The position numbers were made by a program, and so were the translations under genes. This document shows, piece after piece, positions 41,999-52,868 of a DNA stretch of 64,000 nt. Location of the stretch: contig CAJNDS010000835.1 of assembly GCA_905221605.1 (NCBI GenBank), forward strand, positions 62,001 through 126,000, given 5' to 3'. The notes under the pieces were generated by a model. It was not told the DNA's origin, did not search any database, and was given only the letters and a program-made list of their open reading frames with translations. The stretch comes from Symbiodinium natans. Its lineage: Eukaryota; Sar; Dinophyceae; Suessiales; Symbiodiniaceae. Every line of letters begins with the position of its first letter. The stretch's first letter is position 1.

Positions 41999-42340
41999 TC
42001 AGTCCGAGGCACCAGCGGGAGGCAAATCCTCGTCATCGTCCCAGCAGGTCCGTGAGGTCCGTGAGGTCCATGCCCGTTTGCACTCCATGGGCGGCGGCTC
42101 CTTCATGGCGGGTGCTCTGCAAACCGGGAGGCCCTCGCTGAGCTCGCCAGGATTGCCTGGCATCGGGTCCAGCCTCGCGCAGAGCTGTGCAAACGCCTGC
42201 GCATCCAGGCAGTTCACGCGCCCGAAGCGCGGCGCGCTGCCCCTCGTGGTCGTGCGCAAGTTCGCCGGCATCACGTCGGTCAGCATGAGCTTGTCGCGCT
42301 TGGAGGCAGAGGAGCGGGGATTCACCGTCCACCCTGCCAT
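41999..42340 (-). CDS. Unit B: small conserved protein (family of five)
   Basis: Not recognised. A complete 113-residue frame runs from ATG (MAGWTVNPRSSASKRDKL) to TGA directly after AGASD. It has a basic N-terminal third, a central core with PRFGRVNCLDA and FAQLCARLDP, and an acidic CWDDDED patch near the C terminus. No signal peptide or membrane segment. It is nearly identical to unit C and diverged from A, D and E with the core kept. Against unit D, five of the eight codons for FAQLCARL differ and all five changes are silent, which indicates selection on the protein. The leader 12-mer is 48 bp upstream. Blocks 2 and 3 follow on the same strand and may be further exons. Confidence 0.65.
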   Translation of the reverse strand: MAGWTVNPRSSASKRDKLMLTDVMPANLRTTTRGSAPRFGRVNCLDAQAFAQLCARLDPMPGNPGELSEGLPVCRAPAMKEPPPMECKRAWTSRTSRTCWDDDEDLPPAGASD

Positions 42341-42387
42341 TCTGCTGCCGGCTATAACTTCGCGACTGGTTCGTCTGCGACGCTACA

Positions 42388-42399
42388 AGAGCCGAAACA
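42388..42399 (-). other. Unit B leader motif TGTTTCGGCTCT (relict spliced-leader-like)
   Basis: With its upstream flank (CCGCAG) and downstream TG, 14 of 21 positions agree without gaps with the dinoflagellate spliced leader as I recall it (CCGTAG ... TTTTGGCTCAAG). Confidence 0.5.
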
Positions 42400-43390
42400 T
42401 CTGCGGAGGCGTCTCCGGAGCATGCATGAAAACATCGAAACCATGCTGGTACATGCAGGTACGCAGTCCTAAGTTGAACCGTTCGTGACCAGCACTTCTG
42501 GGGACCCCACGGCCCCCATTTGCCAGCAACCTCGCCACCGGGTTCATGGACAGCGAAGGAAAAAGGCCACGCGATGTGAGAGAGACAGTCAGAGCTTTGG
42601 CAAACCAAGCGCCTGGCGGGTTCCAGTCGATCACAAGTCCAACATTGCTCAGGCTTGGCACTGCATTCTGAGCTGGGCGAGGAATCGTGTTGGGAGGTCC
42701 GATTTGCGGAGCTGTAGGTCTGTTGCACCCTGACCTTCACTGTTGACCCTGGGTCTGCGAGCCAGTCTATGCCCATCTCCAGGCGACTTTCACGGCAGAT
42801 GCCCACCGAGACGACGCGTGTCATGGCAGTACACCGCTCTTTTCTTCAGGCGAGACGAGAGACCCTCGCTTGTGGTCCTAGGCACGAGTCCAGACATGTC
42901 TGCCCTGCGCATGTAGCATATCTCGTAGTCGCAGCTCGGTGTCTCCCAGGCCCGCACTTTCCTCTCTGAAGCACGCCTGGGGTACGCTCATGGCACGCGA
43001 GCTACAAAATCTGGTGAAACAGCTCCCCATCTTCAAAAAACCCTAAACCCCTAAACCCTAAACCTCCTAAACCCTAAACCCCAAACCCTATCCGCTCAGA
43101 CTTCCCTCAACTCGCCCTCGGCTGCCGCGGAGGGTCCCAGAGGCACCTGGCCCAGGAAAACCACATATAGATATATAACTCAACTATAATATGCTATAAT
43201 ACTCGATTTTGACCAGGAGCTGCACAAATCTGCACAAGTGCCCCAACCCCAGCCCTTTTATCGTCGCATACTTTCGCCGTCCAGAGCACGGCGATTTCTT
43301 TAGGCTGGAGACCCGGCCTTAGTGGCCTCCGCCTATTTGCAGAGTGGAGAAGATCGTGCCGTGTCGGCATCGACCGATTGAAAGGCGGGC
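42400..43390. other. Unit B 5' flank and spacer
   Basis: 42400-42700 is near-identical to 45980-46290 of unit C, so the duplication extends upstream of the gene. A telomere-like tract (CCCTAAA) lies at 43037-43091 and a short AT-rich patch at 43165-43205. No separate gene recognised. Confidence 0.6.
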
Positions 43391-43394
43391 CGCA

Positions 43395-43665
43395 GAAGGG
43401 GCCAGAACGTCGACCAGCATCAGTGGCCGCATTCAAGAGTCAAGACAGCAAGAATTGAGAGCTGAAAGCGGTCTGCTGTGACTAGAACCTCAGAGCCTCT
43501 TTAGCTTTGGAGAACTCTCATCTTGCTGAGTGACGTTGCACTTCGTTTGAAGCACACAGCAGGTTGCCCCAAGGGGAAGAACAGCGGCTGGCGCAGGAAA
43601 TGTTGCAAGTCACAGAACAACCTCTTGTGAGCAAGGCGCGGCACACTTGAATGTACACATCTGGC
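43395..43665. repeat. Dispersed repeat R, copy 6 (uninterrupted)
   Basis: The most complete copy: GAACGTCGAC, TGACTAGA, GAGTGACGTTGCACTTCGTT, GAAGCACACAGCAGGTTGCC and GTGAGCAAGGCGCGGCACAC in order. It is the reference for the insertion in copy 4. Confidence 0.8.
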
Positions 43666-44574
43666 TGGGATAGAGTCTCACACTGCACTTTGATTCCAGA
43701 TTATGAAACCCCTAGATTTCTACCATGCAGTGTGTCTTGCCACCTGTCTCACAAGTTGCAGGCAGACGGGATCTCATAAGGACGGATCTGGAATCACACA
43801 CCTAATCACACTGAATGTGGAGATATGTGGAGTATGTTGGATGAGAAACCCTGAGGACTGAGCTTCAGATGTTCTGGGGATTGGGAACGGGTTGCAGGTC
43901 TCGTGCTTGCGAGGCACTTGATGGAGATGAAACTCTGGGGCTGAACCCTGGGAGTAGCATCCAACTGCCCATGAGCCCTCCTCAACCGTTGCCGTCCCAG
44001 TGCCTAAGCCCTAAACATCCCTAAAAATCCTTAAACCCTAAACTGCCCTAAACCCCCATGTTAAACGGGTGGCAAGTACTGATAAAGAGTACAACGCGCG
44101 GCGACTCCCCCGCAGTTTCATCCAGGAAGCAAGCAGATGAGGGCTGCATGGCAAGATGCTGCTCCTGTGTGAGCAGGTAGTCGCTAAGTAGAACTTCAGC
44201 CTCAAGACGGCATGTTGTGCTGCCAAATCGTCCAGCATGAGGGAAAAGCGTCAACAATGTTGAGCCAGGACTCCAATCGATGGAGCAGGCCACGTCGTTC
44301 TTTCGACAAGTTGCTCACACACATGTGACCGGCCGGTACCACTGCAGATGTGCTTGAGGGCGTTTTGGATGTTGGGTTCAGGGCTTGGTAAGTTTGTGGT
44401 TTCTGCTGTCATGGCTGGTACAGCATGAGAGCACATCAAGTGGCGTCCGAGCAAAACTCCGATCGGCATGTCAGGAGTTCGCTATTTTAGGTATTGAAAG
44501 CCTCTGTCGCTTCGTGTGAAGCAACATTTCTTTGATGCAAAGCGGGCTCTACGGCAAGCACCGACATATTGAGT
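43666..44574. other. Unit C upstream part, no gene recognised
   Basis: Unique or duplicated noncoding DNA, with a short decayed CCCTAAA tract at about 44005-44055. The 44210-44340 segment matches unit B. Confidence 0.5.
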
Positions 44575-44790
44575 GGAAGGCAGCCACGGAAGGGGCAGGA
44601 ACGTCGACAACGTCTGCGAGAGCACTCCGGAAAGAGGAGAAAGCGGCTTGCGGCGACTGGACTCTAGACCCTCTAACCCCCTGCTGCTTTGGAGAACTTA
44701 TCTTGCGGAGTGACGTCGTGCGTCATTTGAAGCACACAGCAGGTTGCCCCAAGGGGAAGAAGAGCGGCTGCTACAGAGCATTTTATACAG
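44575..44790. repeat. Dispersed repeat R, copy 7
   Basis: Complete motif order; minus-strand frame reads CCVLQMTHDVTPQDKFS, comparable with copy 3. Confidence 0.78.
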
Positions 44791-45076
44791 TCTCCCAAAG
44801 TAAATTGATCTACAGGCATCCACCCAAACTTCTGGGCAGGCAGACGGATTGATAGAAGCCTGGGCCTGAGCACAGGATCTGGGCGCGTGAAAAGATATTG
44901 GTTGCCCTTGTGAATGTGCATGCGTGTGCTAAAGGCTTCTCAGCGGAAGTAGCCTGTCCGCATCAGCTCGGAGACTGCATGAATGCGGCCGCTGGGCCTC
45001 TGCTTGCGCCACCCTTCGGCTTTGGCGTCGTGCTCCGAATCTCAGCATCACACGGCTCGCTCCACTTCGTGCTCAC

Positions 45077-45128
45077 CCGGCTCATGGACGTCGCAAGACT
45101 TGCCATGGCCGTGACCATACGAGTGGCC
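45077..45128 (-). other. Unit C, conserved block 3 (putative exon)
   Basis: Minus-strand peptide ATRMVTAMASLATSMSR, followed by a GTGAGC donor-like site (gctcac at 45071-45076). Confidence 0.55.
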
Positions 45129-45449
45129 TGGCAAGAGAACTGGCTACAGAGAGGGGGTAAAGAGCTACGAGTATAGGGGGACATCGCCGAAGGATCGCAA
45201 CCCAACTACAACACATTAAACGATGCCCCTTGTTTTGCTGCAGTTTCGCGCCGACGTACGGTTAGGGCTCAGGCTTATGACACTTGCGGCACTTGCGGCT
45301 TTGGGGTTCAGGGCTTAGTGCTCAACACACAAGATGCCTACGTGATCCAGCTTTGCTGTTCGCACAATTCAAGCCACGGCTGGGGCTTTTTCTTCGTATT
45401 CTCAGGTTCCCAACCGGACCCTGACCAAATCACACCCGCACTCAAAGTG

Positions 45450-45526
45450 CTCGCTGGCGGCTGGCATCGGCTGGCCTTCATTCGCCAGGTCTTCGGCTTC
45501 TCCACGCACACTTCGGGCAGGACTCC
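45450..45526 (-). other. Unit C, conserved block 2 (putative exon)
   Basis: Same peptide family as unit B, with a small in-frame duplication of the CGGCTGGC segment near 45465. Preceded by CTTGCAG|G. Confidence 0.5.
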
Positions 45527-45587
45527 TGCAAGGGGTCGCAGCTGTCAAAAACCGTCTAACACGTCATTGCTGCACGTCAACGCAGTT

Positions 45588-45923
45588 TCAGTCCGAGGCA
45601 CCAGCAGGAGCCAAATCCTCGTCATCGTCCCAGCAGGTCCGTGAGGTCCGTGCCCGTTTGCACTCCATGGGTGGCGGCTCCTTCATGGCGGGTGCTCTGC
45701 AAACCGGGAGGCCCTCGCTGAGCTCGCCAGGATTGCCTGGCATGGGGTCCAGCCTCGCGCAGAGCTGCGCAAACGCCTCCGCATCCAGGCAGTTCACGCG
45801 CCCGAAGCGCGGCGCGGCGCTGCCCCTCGTGGTCGTGCGCAAGTTCGCCGGCATCACGTCGGTCAGCATGAGCTTGTCGCGCTTGGAGGCAGAGGAGCGG
45901 GGATTCACCGTCCACCCTGCCAT
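45588..45923 (-). CDS. Unit C: small conserved protein (family of five)
   Basis: Not recognised. A complete 111-residue frame from ATG to TGA after AGASD, nearly identical to unit B. Differences are an extra Ala (SAAPRFG) and loss of a three-residue repeat before CWDDDED, both keeping the frame. That is expected if the protein is used. Composition, core motif and leader 12-mer (at 45968-45979) are as in unit B. Confidence 0.65.
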   Translation of the reverse strand: MAGWTVNPRSSASKRDKLMLTDVMPANLRTTTRGSAAPRFGRVNCLDAEAFAQLCARLDPMPGNPGELSEGLPVCRAPAMKEPPPMECKRARTSRTCWDDDEDLAPAGASD

Positions 45924-45967
45924 TCTGCTGCCGGCTACTTCGCGACTGGTACGTCTGCGACGCTACA

Positions 45968-45979
45968 AGAGCCGAAACA
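45968..45979 (-). other. Unit C leader motif TGTTTCGGCTCT
   Basis: Identical to unit B, including the CCGCAG upstream flank. Confidence 0.5.
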
Positions 45980-46433
45980 TCTGCGGAGGCGTCTCCGGAG
46001 CATGCATGAAAACATCGAAACCATGTTGGTACGCAGTCCTTTGCATCGTTCGTGACCAGCACTTCTGGGGACCCCACGGCCCCCATTTGCCAGCAACCTC
46101 GCCACCGGGTTCATGGACAGCGAAGGAAAAAAGGCCACGCGATGTGAGAGAGACAGTCAGAGCTTTGGCAAACCAAGCGCCTGGCGGGTTCTAATCGATC
46201 ACAAGTCCAACATTGCTCAGGCTTGGCACTGCATTCTAAGCCGGGCGAGGAATCGTGTTGGGAGGTCCGATTTGCGAAGCTGCAGGTCTGACCTTCTGCC
46301 AAGTTGCCAGTCAAAGTGGCGCCCGGCTGAGAGTTCTGACACGTGTTTGAGACGCAGCCTGTTCTTATCAACCGGAGGTATTTCGGGCAGTCACGATGAT
46401 GGTACCCACAGGGCAGGACTCGGTGGCCACTCT
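45980..46433. other. Unit C 5' flank
   Basis: Duplicated with unit B up to about 46290. Beyond that it is unique with no gene recognised. Confidence 0.55.
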
Positions 46434-46531
46434 TCTTGGTAGCCCAGGGTACCCTTTTTTTGGATTTGTTACTTTCCAAGGGAGCCTTGAATCCCCAAAA
46501 AAAGGGGAAAGGGCACCACTGGGCTACCAAG
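46434..46531. repeat. Foldback element, family 2
   Basis: Arms beginning CTTGGTAGCCCAG (left 46434-46466; right ends 46531) match over ~35 bp with T/A runs in the stem. About 98 bp, with a ~22-bp loop. Confidence 0.8.
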
Positions 46532-47095
46532 TCTGATTTTGCTTCCGTCCGGAAAGGCTGAGGTTCCCCCAAGGAGGCGCGGCTCCCGAAACTGCAGACT
46601 GGGGCCGCACCCATCGGATGCATCGCCCTCGATGGCTTCCCAAATAAACTGTACAAGAGGAGCCCCGTAAGGCTGTAGAATTTGGGGTGTTTGAGGTTTA
46701 GGGTTCTTAGGGGTTAGGGTTCACTTTAGGGTTTAGGGCTTGGGGGTTTTGGGTTTGAAGACTTGGGGGTTTGGGGGTTTCGGGGTTTTGGGGGTTGTAA
46801 GGTTTCGGGCGGCGCCCCTCAGTCAGTGTCTTGGAGGTGCCTTGGCAAAACCTGAGCGCAGCAAGCCACACTAAGGGCGGCCTTTCTAGGTTTAGGCTTA
46901 GGCATGCTTCTAGAGCACAAGCAGGACATGCGCTGCTCCTTGGGGGACCAACCGAACCCTACAGACACGATACTTACAGCCCCTGTCGGAGTATACGGCC
47001 CACTCAAAGCTCATCTGGAACCCGGCGGCAAGGGCTTCTTTTCGTCTGGAATGCTGCCCACAGTCCCGCGACTACGCGACCGACCGACCGACCGA

Positions 47096-47144
<49 letters not shown>

Positions 47145-47590
47145 GACACACACCGACACACACCGACACACACCGACACACACCGACACACACCGACACC
47201 GACCGACCGACTGCGACCGACCGACCGACCATCGCGATGAATCACACACACACACCTCATAGCATAAGGCGTGTGCCATGAAAGCTACGATTGGTAGCAC
47301 TGGCCCTTACTGGCCCTTACACCGGAGTCGGAGCTACGCTCCGGGCTCCGCCAGCGCGAAAAACGGCACGTCATTGGAAGCAAGGCACTGGCCTTCTCAA
47401 CTTTTTTCACTTTTTGTAAGTGCACCAGGCCGAACCCGGGGGTTGAGAGGAAGTAGGTTGTAGGGTGGGTTGCACTGCCTTGGCAGACTTCTGAACCCCT
47501 CCTAAAAGTTAAACTTTTAGCCCCTTTATTGTAGCTATAAGGAAACCCAAAAAGTTAAAGTCCTAAGAGCCAACCAGAAGACAGCCAAGC
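46532..47590. other. Spacer with telomere-like fragments and CA/CCGA microsatellite
   Basis: Short TTTAGGG fragments lie at 46690-46735. A CCGA then CA then CCGACACACA compound microsatellite is at 47080-47225. Long frames across it are low complexity. Confidence 0.7.
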
Positions 47591-47599
47591 TGCAAGCTG

Positions 47600-48279
47600 T
47601 TGCATCGAACCTGACCCTTCCAGTTTTGCGCTTCAGGGACTGTACCGTCAAAGAGCCGGAAGTTGGCAATGCTGGCGCCTCTAGAGCACTCAAGCCAGGA
47701 AAACCGGCATCACAAGGATCATAAAGAAGTCATAAAGCAAGAAGAATGATCGAGCAATCCAAGAAAAAGTGCACTCGGCTGATTCAAAGTGTGCTGCACT
47801 TCTGCTGCACACTATGGCACCCCGCGCACAATAGATTGCTGTCGGCTCCTGCCGGATTAGTTGCATGGTCACTCTTGGCCACATCAGCTCGAAAGTCGGC
47901 ACGATTGCGCCACGGAGCCCGCTGAGCTCCTGCCGATGTCATTACACTTCGCGGGTTCATCCTCCGAATCTCAGCTTCGAAAAGGGAAAAGGGCTCAATT
48001 TGGAACACAGAAAAGACTAGACTCATTTTGGAGCACAGAAAAGGGTTCTGTACTCATTCTTGGAACAAGTAGACTTCAGACTAAGTCAATTCAGAACCAC
48101 AGTAGCAAGCGCCGCGCCTAGGTTTTTTGGCACGTGTTAAGCGTGCGGGCGTTCCGAATTGAAACCTTTGTAGTTGTTCAGGCTTAGAAAGTCGTAATTG
48201 TACCATGTTTGCGCATTCCAAATGAGCCTTTCAACTGTCCTGCATCCCAAATTCACATGTTTTGGGTAGCACGCCCTCC
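47600..48279. other. Unit D 3' flank, diverged duplicate of 52.24-52.6 kb
   Basis: Shared motifs GATCGAGCAATCCAAG / ACTGGGCAATCCAAGG and TGGTCACTCT-CC-ATCAGCT show homology with the unit E flank. No gene recognised. Confidence 0.5.
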
Positions 48280-48740
48280 TATCAAAATACACAGAGGATT
48301 TCCTATTGGAATACAGAGATCACAGAGGTTTTCCTGTGTGTAACAGACAAAACGACTTCCTAATCACATATAGAGGAAACGGAGGCTTTGATATTTAAAG
48401 GGGGGATGCCCGCACAGAAGAAGAAAAACGTTCCGACTTCATATCAGGGAAGAAGGAATTTGTCCATGTAAGTGCACATAAAGGGAGGCTGTATTTTTAA
48501 AATATCTAGAAAGAACAGCTTGCCAATTCCACGATAAAGGAAACGAAGGTTTCTTCAACATATAGAAGAAACAGGAAATCGTGAAAATATAGAGGAAATA
48601 GAGGTGCCCTTCTTAAACCCAAAGGAAACGAAGGCCCCCTGTGAAAATGCACAGGAAATAGAAATTGTCCTATCAACATCTAGAAGGAATAGAGGTTTCC
48701 CTATTAAATGCCGAAGGACCTTGAGATTGTAGACACAAAG
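48280..48740. repeat. Degenerate ~35-40-bp minisatellite
   Basis: About ten diverged units around ATATAGAGGAAA-GAGG-TTTCC, absent from the equivalent place in unit E. Confidence 0.65.
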
Positions 48741-49099
48741 GACGCATGCGAGCAGCCGATTGCACCCGGTGCCGACATTCTAGGTTGGCCAGACAGGACT
48801 CGTTCCCCGCCAGGAGTTCAGGCATGATGATGCGTACTCCCGAAGGGCCGGCCCAGGTTCCGGGGTCATGGGCTTCAGGGCTTCAGGGCTTCGGGGGCAG
48901 TGCAAGGCTTTGAGGCCAGAAGAGCAGAGGCTCCGGCTGTTCATCGCCGCCACCTTAAAAAAAAAAAGCAACTCCAGAGAAACCACCGGCTCCTTTGGCC
49001 GCCTTGCAAAAGCCAGGGCTGCTGAGCGTGAAGCCGTTTCCCACGTTCCAGAATGAACCCGTTCCCTTCGAACGGCGGTCCTCCTGCTGGCCGGGCTCG

Positions 49100-49150
49100 A
49101 CTGGCTGCACGTCACGAGGCTTGCCACGGCCGTGACCATGTGCGTGACCT
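49100..49150 (-). other. Unit D, conserved block 3 (putative exon, donor lost)
   Basis: Peptide VTHMVTAVASLVTCSQSS. The GTGAGC donor-like hexamer of the other copies is not present. Confidence 0.45.
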
Positions 49151-49224
49151 GGCAAGACCAAGTTTCGTAAGGTTGCTTTCATGCGCGCATGTCCTCTGGC
49201 ATCTAGAAACGAATCAAGTGTGAT

Positions 49225-49680
49225 TCAGAGCTCTCGCTGTCGGCTGGCCTTCCCTCGCCAGGTCTTCTGCTTCTCAACGTGCACTTCGGGGAGTACTCCT
49301 GCCGACCGTTTCAGCCCACGCAAGGCAAGGTACGTGCAGAGTCGCAACATGACTAGGTGCAATGCATCCGAGGCGCCAGCACAACCCTCATCCTCGCTGT
49401 CATCCTCCCAGCAGATTCGTAACGGACCCCGCCCAGCGGACGAGCACTTTTTCATTGCCGGTGCTCTGCAAACGGGGAGTCCCTCGCTGGAATCGCCAGA
49501 CAGCTCTGGGATCGGGTCCAGCCGAGCGCACAGCTGAGCGAACGCCTCCGCATCCAGGCAGTGCACGCGGCCGAAGCGTGGCGGATTGAACTTTGGAGTG
49601 CGAGTCGGGCGCTTCTCTCGCACTGCCTCTTCCAGGGCTTGCAGCACCAGGGAGTGGGGGTTCACCGTCGACCCTGCCAT
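49225..49680 (-). CDS. Unit D: small conserved protein (family of five), most diverged copy
   Basis: Not recognised. 151 codons from ATG (MAGSTVNPHSLVLQALEEAV). The core keeps PPRFGRVHCLDAEAFAQL and SEGLPVCRAPAMK, and the tail keeps CWEDDSEDE-AGASD. The frame then reads through the spacer into block 2 (GVLPEVHVEKQKTWRGKAS) before stopping. In-frame joining is seen only here; spacer length differs by non-multiples of three elsewhere, so blocks 1 and 2 are probably separate exons whose join is open by chance in D. Core codon differences from B are mostly silent. Confidence 0.6.
   Translation of the reverse strand: MAGSTVNPHSLVLQALEEAVREKRPTRTPKFNPPRFGRVHCLDAEAFAQLCARLDPIPELSGDSSEGLPVCRAPAMKKCSSAGRGPLRICWEDDSEDEGCAGASDALHLVMLRLCTYLALRGLKRSAGVLPEVHVEKQKTWRGKASRQREL
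49228..49300 (-). other. Unit D, conserved block 2 (putative exon)
   Basis: Peptide GVLPEVHVEKQKTWRGKAS after a GTCGGCAG|G acceptor-like site identical to unit E. Confidence 0.5.
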
Positions 49681-49727
49681 TCTGCCGACACTGCCCTCGA
49701 CGATCGTCGAGGAGTTCCAGCTTCACT

Positions 49728-49739
49728 AGAGCCGAAACA
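49728..49739 (-). other. Unit D leader motif TGTTTCGGCTCT (best spliced-leader match)
   Basis: With the flanks CCGAAG upstream and AG downstream, 15 of 21 positions agree with the dinoflagellate spliced leader as recalled. Confidence 0.5.
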
Positions 49740-50325
49740 CCTTCGGAGATGCAAGGGCTGCCGCCGAGCAGACACGACACAACAGCCTAACGTAGTCGAA
49801 TATGCACTCTCTCGACGACATGCCATCTCTGAGGAGCCTGCAGCCCCACTGAACCAAGCGCGCGCCAGCAACCTCATCGCAAGATATCACAAGGCTGGAC
49901 CATCGCGACCGAGTCTGGCAGCACGAGCCCAATGATATGCAAGAGACCTGTGCTGTGTGGCGTGGCCCATTGTGCTCTGAGCAGGCTCGGAGTCCACGCG
50001 AAACAAAGGCTTAAACCCGACATCCCTACTCCACTTGCGCATGGCCAAATGATTCGGATTACTACTTGAGAGGATACGACCCTATGACCCTACAAATTTC
50101 AAACCCTGCAACCCTGCAACAGAGCCTACAAGCCTACAACCTTACCACCCCAGAACCCATCTAACCCTGGAACTATAAGTCCCATGACCCTTTCCCCCAA
50201 GTGCTGGCACCCGCCACGGGCATGTAGCTCCAAGAGCCGCCGCCTGGAACATGAAAGCACAGACCACTGCCATGATGATGTGTCGTAGTATGACGAGGCT
50301 CATTTCCGAACTAAAAAAAGAAAAA
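49740..50325. other. Spacer, no gene recognised
   Basis: Unique DNA with short antisense-overlapping frames. Confidence 0.45.
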
Positions 50326-50339
50326 AGCATATCCACCCC

Positions 50340-50520
50340 CCAAAAATGCATATCCAAAAATGCATGTCCAACAGCGCAATTTCCCCAAAATACATGTCCA
50401 AAGATGTACGTTCCGAAACTGCATGTCCAAAAACGCGCATGTCCAACAATGCATGTTCCAAAGATGCATGTCCAAAAATGCATATCCGACGTTGCATGTT
50501 CCAAAAAGGCATGTCAAAAA
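50340..50520. repeat. ~15-bp tandem repeat (ATGCATGTCCAAAA)
   Basis: About 12 imperfect units of 14-16 bp containing CATGTCC or CATGTTCC. The repeat yields Cys-rich low-complexity frames on both strands. Confidence 0.85.
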
Positions 50521-50567
50521 AAAACTTGTTCTGAGAACGAGCTTCCCCCTCGCTGCACGCAGGAAGT

Positions 50568-51140
<573 letters not shown>

Positions 51141-52240
51141 CGTCGTAGTAGGTGTAGGCGCAGTACTAGCAATACTACTTAACAGCGATCATCATATGAT
51201 CCTGACTCTCGTGATTCTCGCTACTCTTTTGTTCGGCTCCTACAGACACATGGAACCTGCAAACCGGGCAGGGTCCAAAAACCCAAGGCCTCTCTTCTTC
51301 CAGGATGCGGGACTTGTCCTCCTCCTCAGGGTTTAGGGATTGCAGATATTGGGGCGTAAGGCTTAGGCTCCTTCGAGTGCTTCATTTTCTGGATTCGCCT
51401 CGGACCTCTCCAATCTGTAAGCTGCCGAATCCGCTTGGGGGACGCCCTGGCATTGAGATGGAGCACAAACAACTGACATTGCAAGCCTTTACTGCTCCAG
51501 GCAAACAAAGCCTCTTCCACTGCGGGTTCACGGTTTCAGCTTCGCAGGTCAACTTCTTCCCCGACCCGGGGTCGCTTTCTTTATCTGCAGCCCGACCGGG
51601 CAGACTGCAAACTCCGAGGCGCGCCCCGCAGTCCGGGTGGCGTGTGCAACCTTTTTGTAGCTTTTTAAGCAGAAGCTGCATAAGTCTGTATAAGTATAGC
51701 GGCAGAGCGCCAGTGAGGCCAGTTGACATGGCTCAGATGCAGCAATTCTCCGCCAAAAAACGCAGAAAAAACAGGTCCTCGAGACGCTGGAGGTGCCACT
51801 CAGCTTCCTCCCTCTCCACCTCCGCCTGTGGGGTGGGGTCGAAGAGTTTCGGGTTTCGGGTCTAGGGTTTCGGGTTTGGGGTTTAGGGTTGAGGGTTTAA
51901 GCGCCACTTTCGGGGATAGGGTTTGGGGTGTTAGGGTTTAAGGTTCCGGCTAACTTGGTGTTTAGAGCTCTCAAGGCGGAACTCGGAGGGGTTCAGGGTC
52001 TAGGGTTTAGGGCTGTGGGGGGTTTGGGGATTTAGGGGTTTGGGGTGGAGGGTTTAGGGTTTAAGGGTTTAGGCGGTGAAGGGTTGAGGGTGGGGGGCCA
52101 CAGCGGCTTTTCTCTTGGCTCTCCACTTTCAAGCTGTTCAGGTGGCGGGGGATTTCGCAACCCACCATCGTCAGCGAACCTAACCTGCTACACAAGCTGC
52201 GAGCGGTACTAGTAGGATCCTTATGATCTTGCAGTTTTGC
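51141..52240. other. Spacer with decayed telomere-like DNA
   Basis: A plus frame of 186 codons at 51305-51865 overlaps antisense frames and ends in telomere-like DNA; no recognisable domain. Degenerate TTTAGGG-like DNA occupies 51850-52085. Confidence 0.45.
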
Positions 52241-52449
52241 AATTGTGGGAGTGTGCCGTCTGCTAAATCGGAACCGACTGCGTCCCGAGGAAAAACGGCA
52301 CCAGCATGATTAGAAAACGAAAAGAATCACTGGGCAATCCAAGGATCGCTGAAGTCTGTACACCTGTGCTCGGCCCTGCTCGGGCTTCGCACTCCGTGCA
52401 CACGAAAGATCTACATCTACGGTAGATTTCTGTAGTTTGCTGTGGTGTA

Positions 52450-52560
52450 TATGGGGGTTTCCGAGATTAGGGGCACCTTATCGGGGTCCATATTCTAAGG
52501 GAAATCCTACTATTTGGGGTCGATTTTCGAGGGGGCCTTTCTTAAACCCCCACATGGTCA
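52450..52560. repeat. Possible foldback element
   Basis: TATGGGGGTTT near 52450 and AAACCCCCACAT near 52544 form short inverted ends around AT-balanced DNA. Arms are only about 12 bp. Confidence 0.35.
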
Positions 52561-52647
52561 CTCTCAGCCAGATCAGCTAGAAATCAACATGAGTGCGTCC
52601 ACTCGACTTCGGATGCGGCTTCATCCTCCGATCCTCTTCTTGCTCAC

Positions 52648-52704
52648 CTGGCTCGGCTGCTGAAGGTCACAAGGCTTGCCACGGCCGTCACCATGCGCGT
52701 GACC
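52648..52704 (-). other. Unit E, conserved block 3 (putative exon)
   Basis: Peptide VTRMVTAVASLVTFSSRAR ends at CAG|GTGAGC, a consensus eukaryotic 5' splice site. Confidence 0.6.
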
Positions 52705-52782
52705 TGGCAAGGCCAAGTTTACGCAGGTTGTGTTTATGGCGAGCATGTCCCCTAGCATCTACACGAGAACTCAAAACAGCGC

Positions 52783-52849
52783 TCGCTGTCGGCTGGCCTT
52801 CCCTCGCCAGGTCTTCTGCCTCTCAACGCGCACTTCGGGGAGCACACCT
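52783..52849 (-). other. Unit E, conserved block 2 (putative exon)
   Basis: Peptide GVLPEVRVERQKTWRGKAS after GTCGGCAG|G. Confidence 0.52.
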
Positions 52850-52868
52850 GCCGACCGTTCGCCCGCAG

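Noticed and set aside
46831-47300. Thr-His and Cys-Val repeat frames of 98-143 codons
   Set aside because: They result from the CA and CCGACACACA microsatellite.
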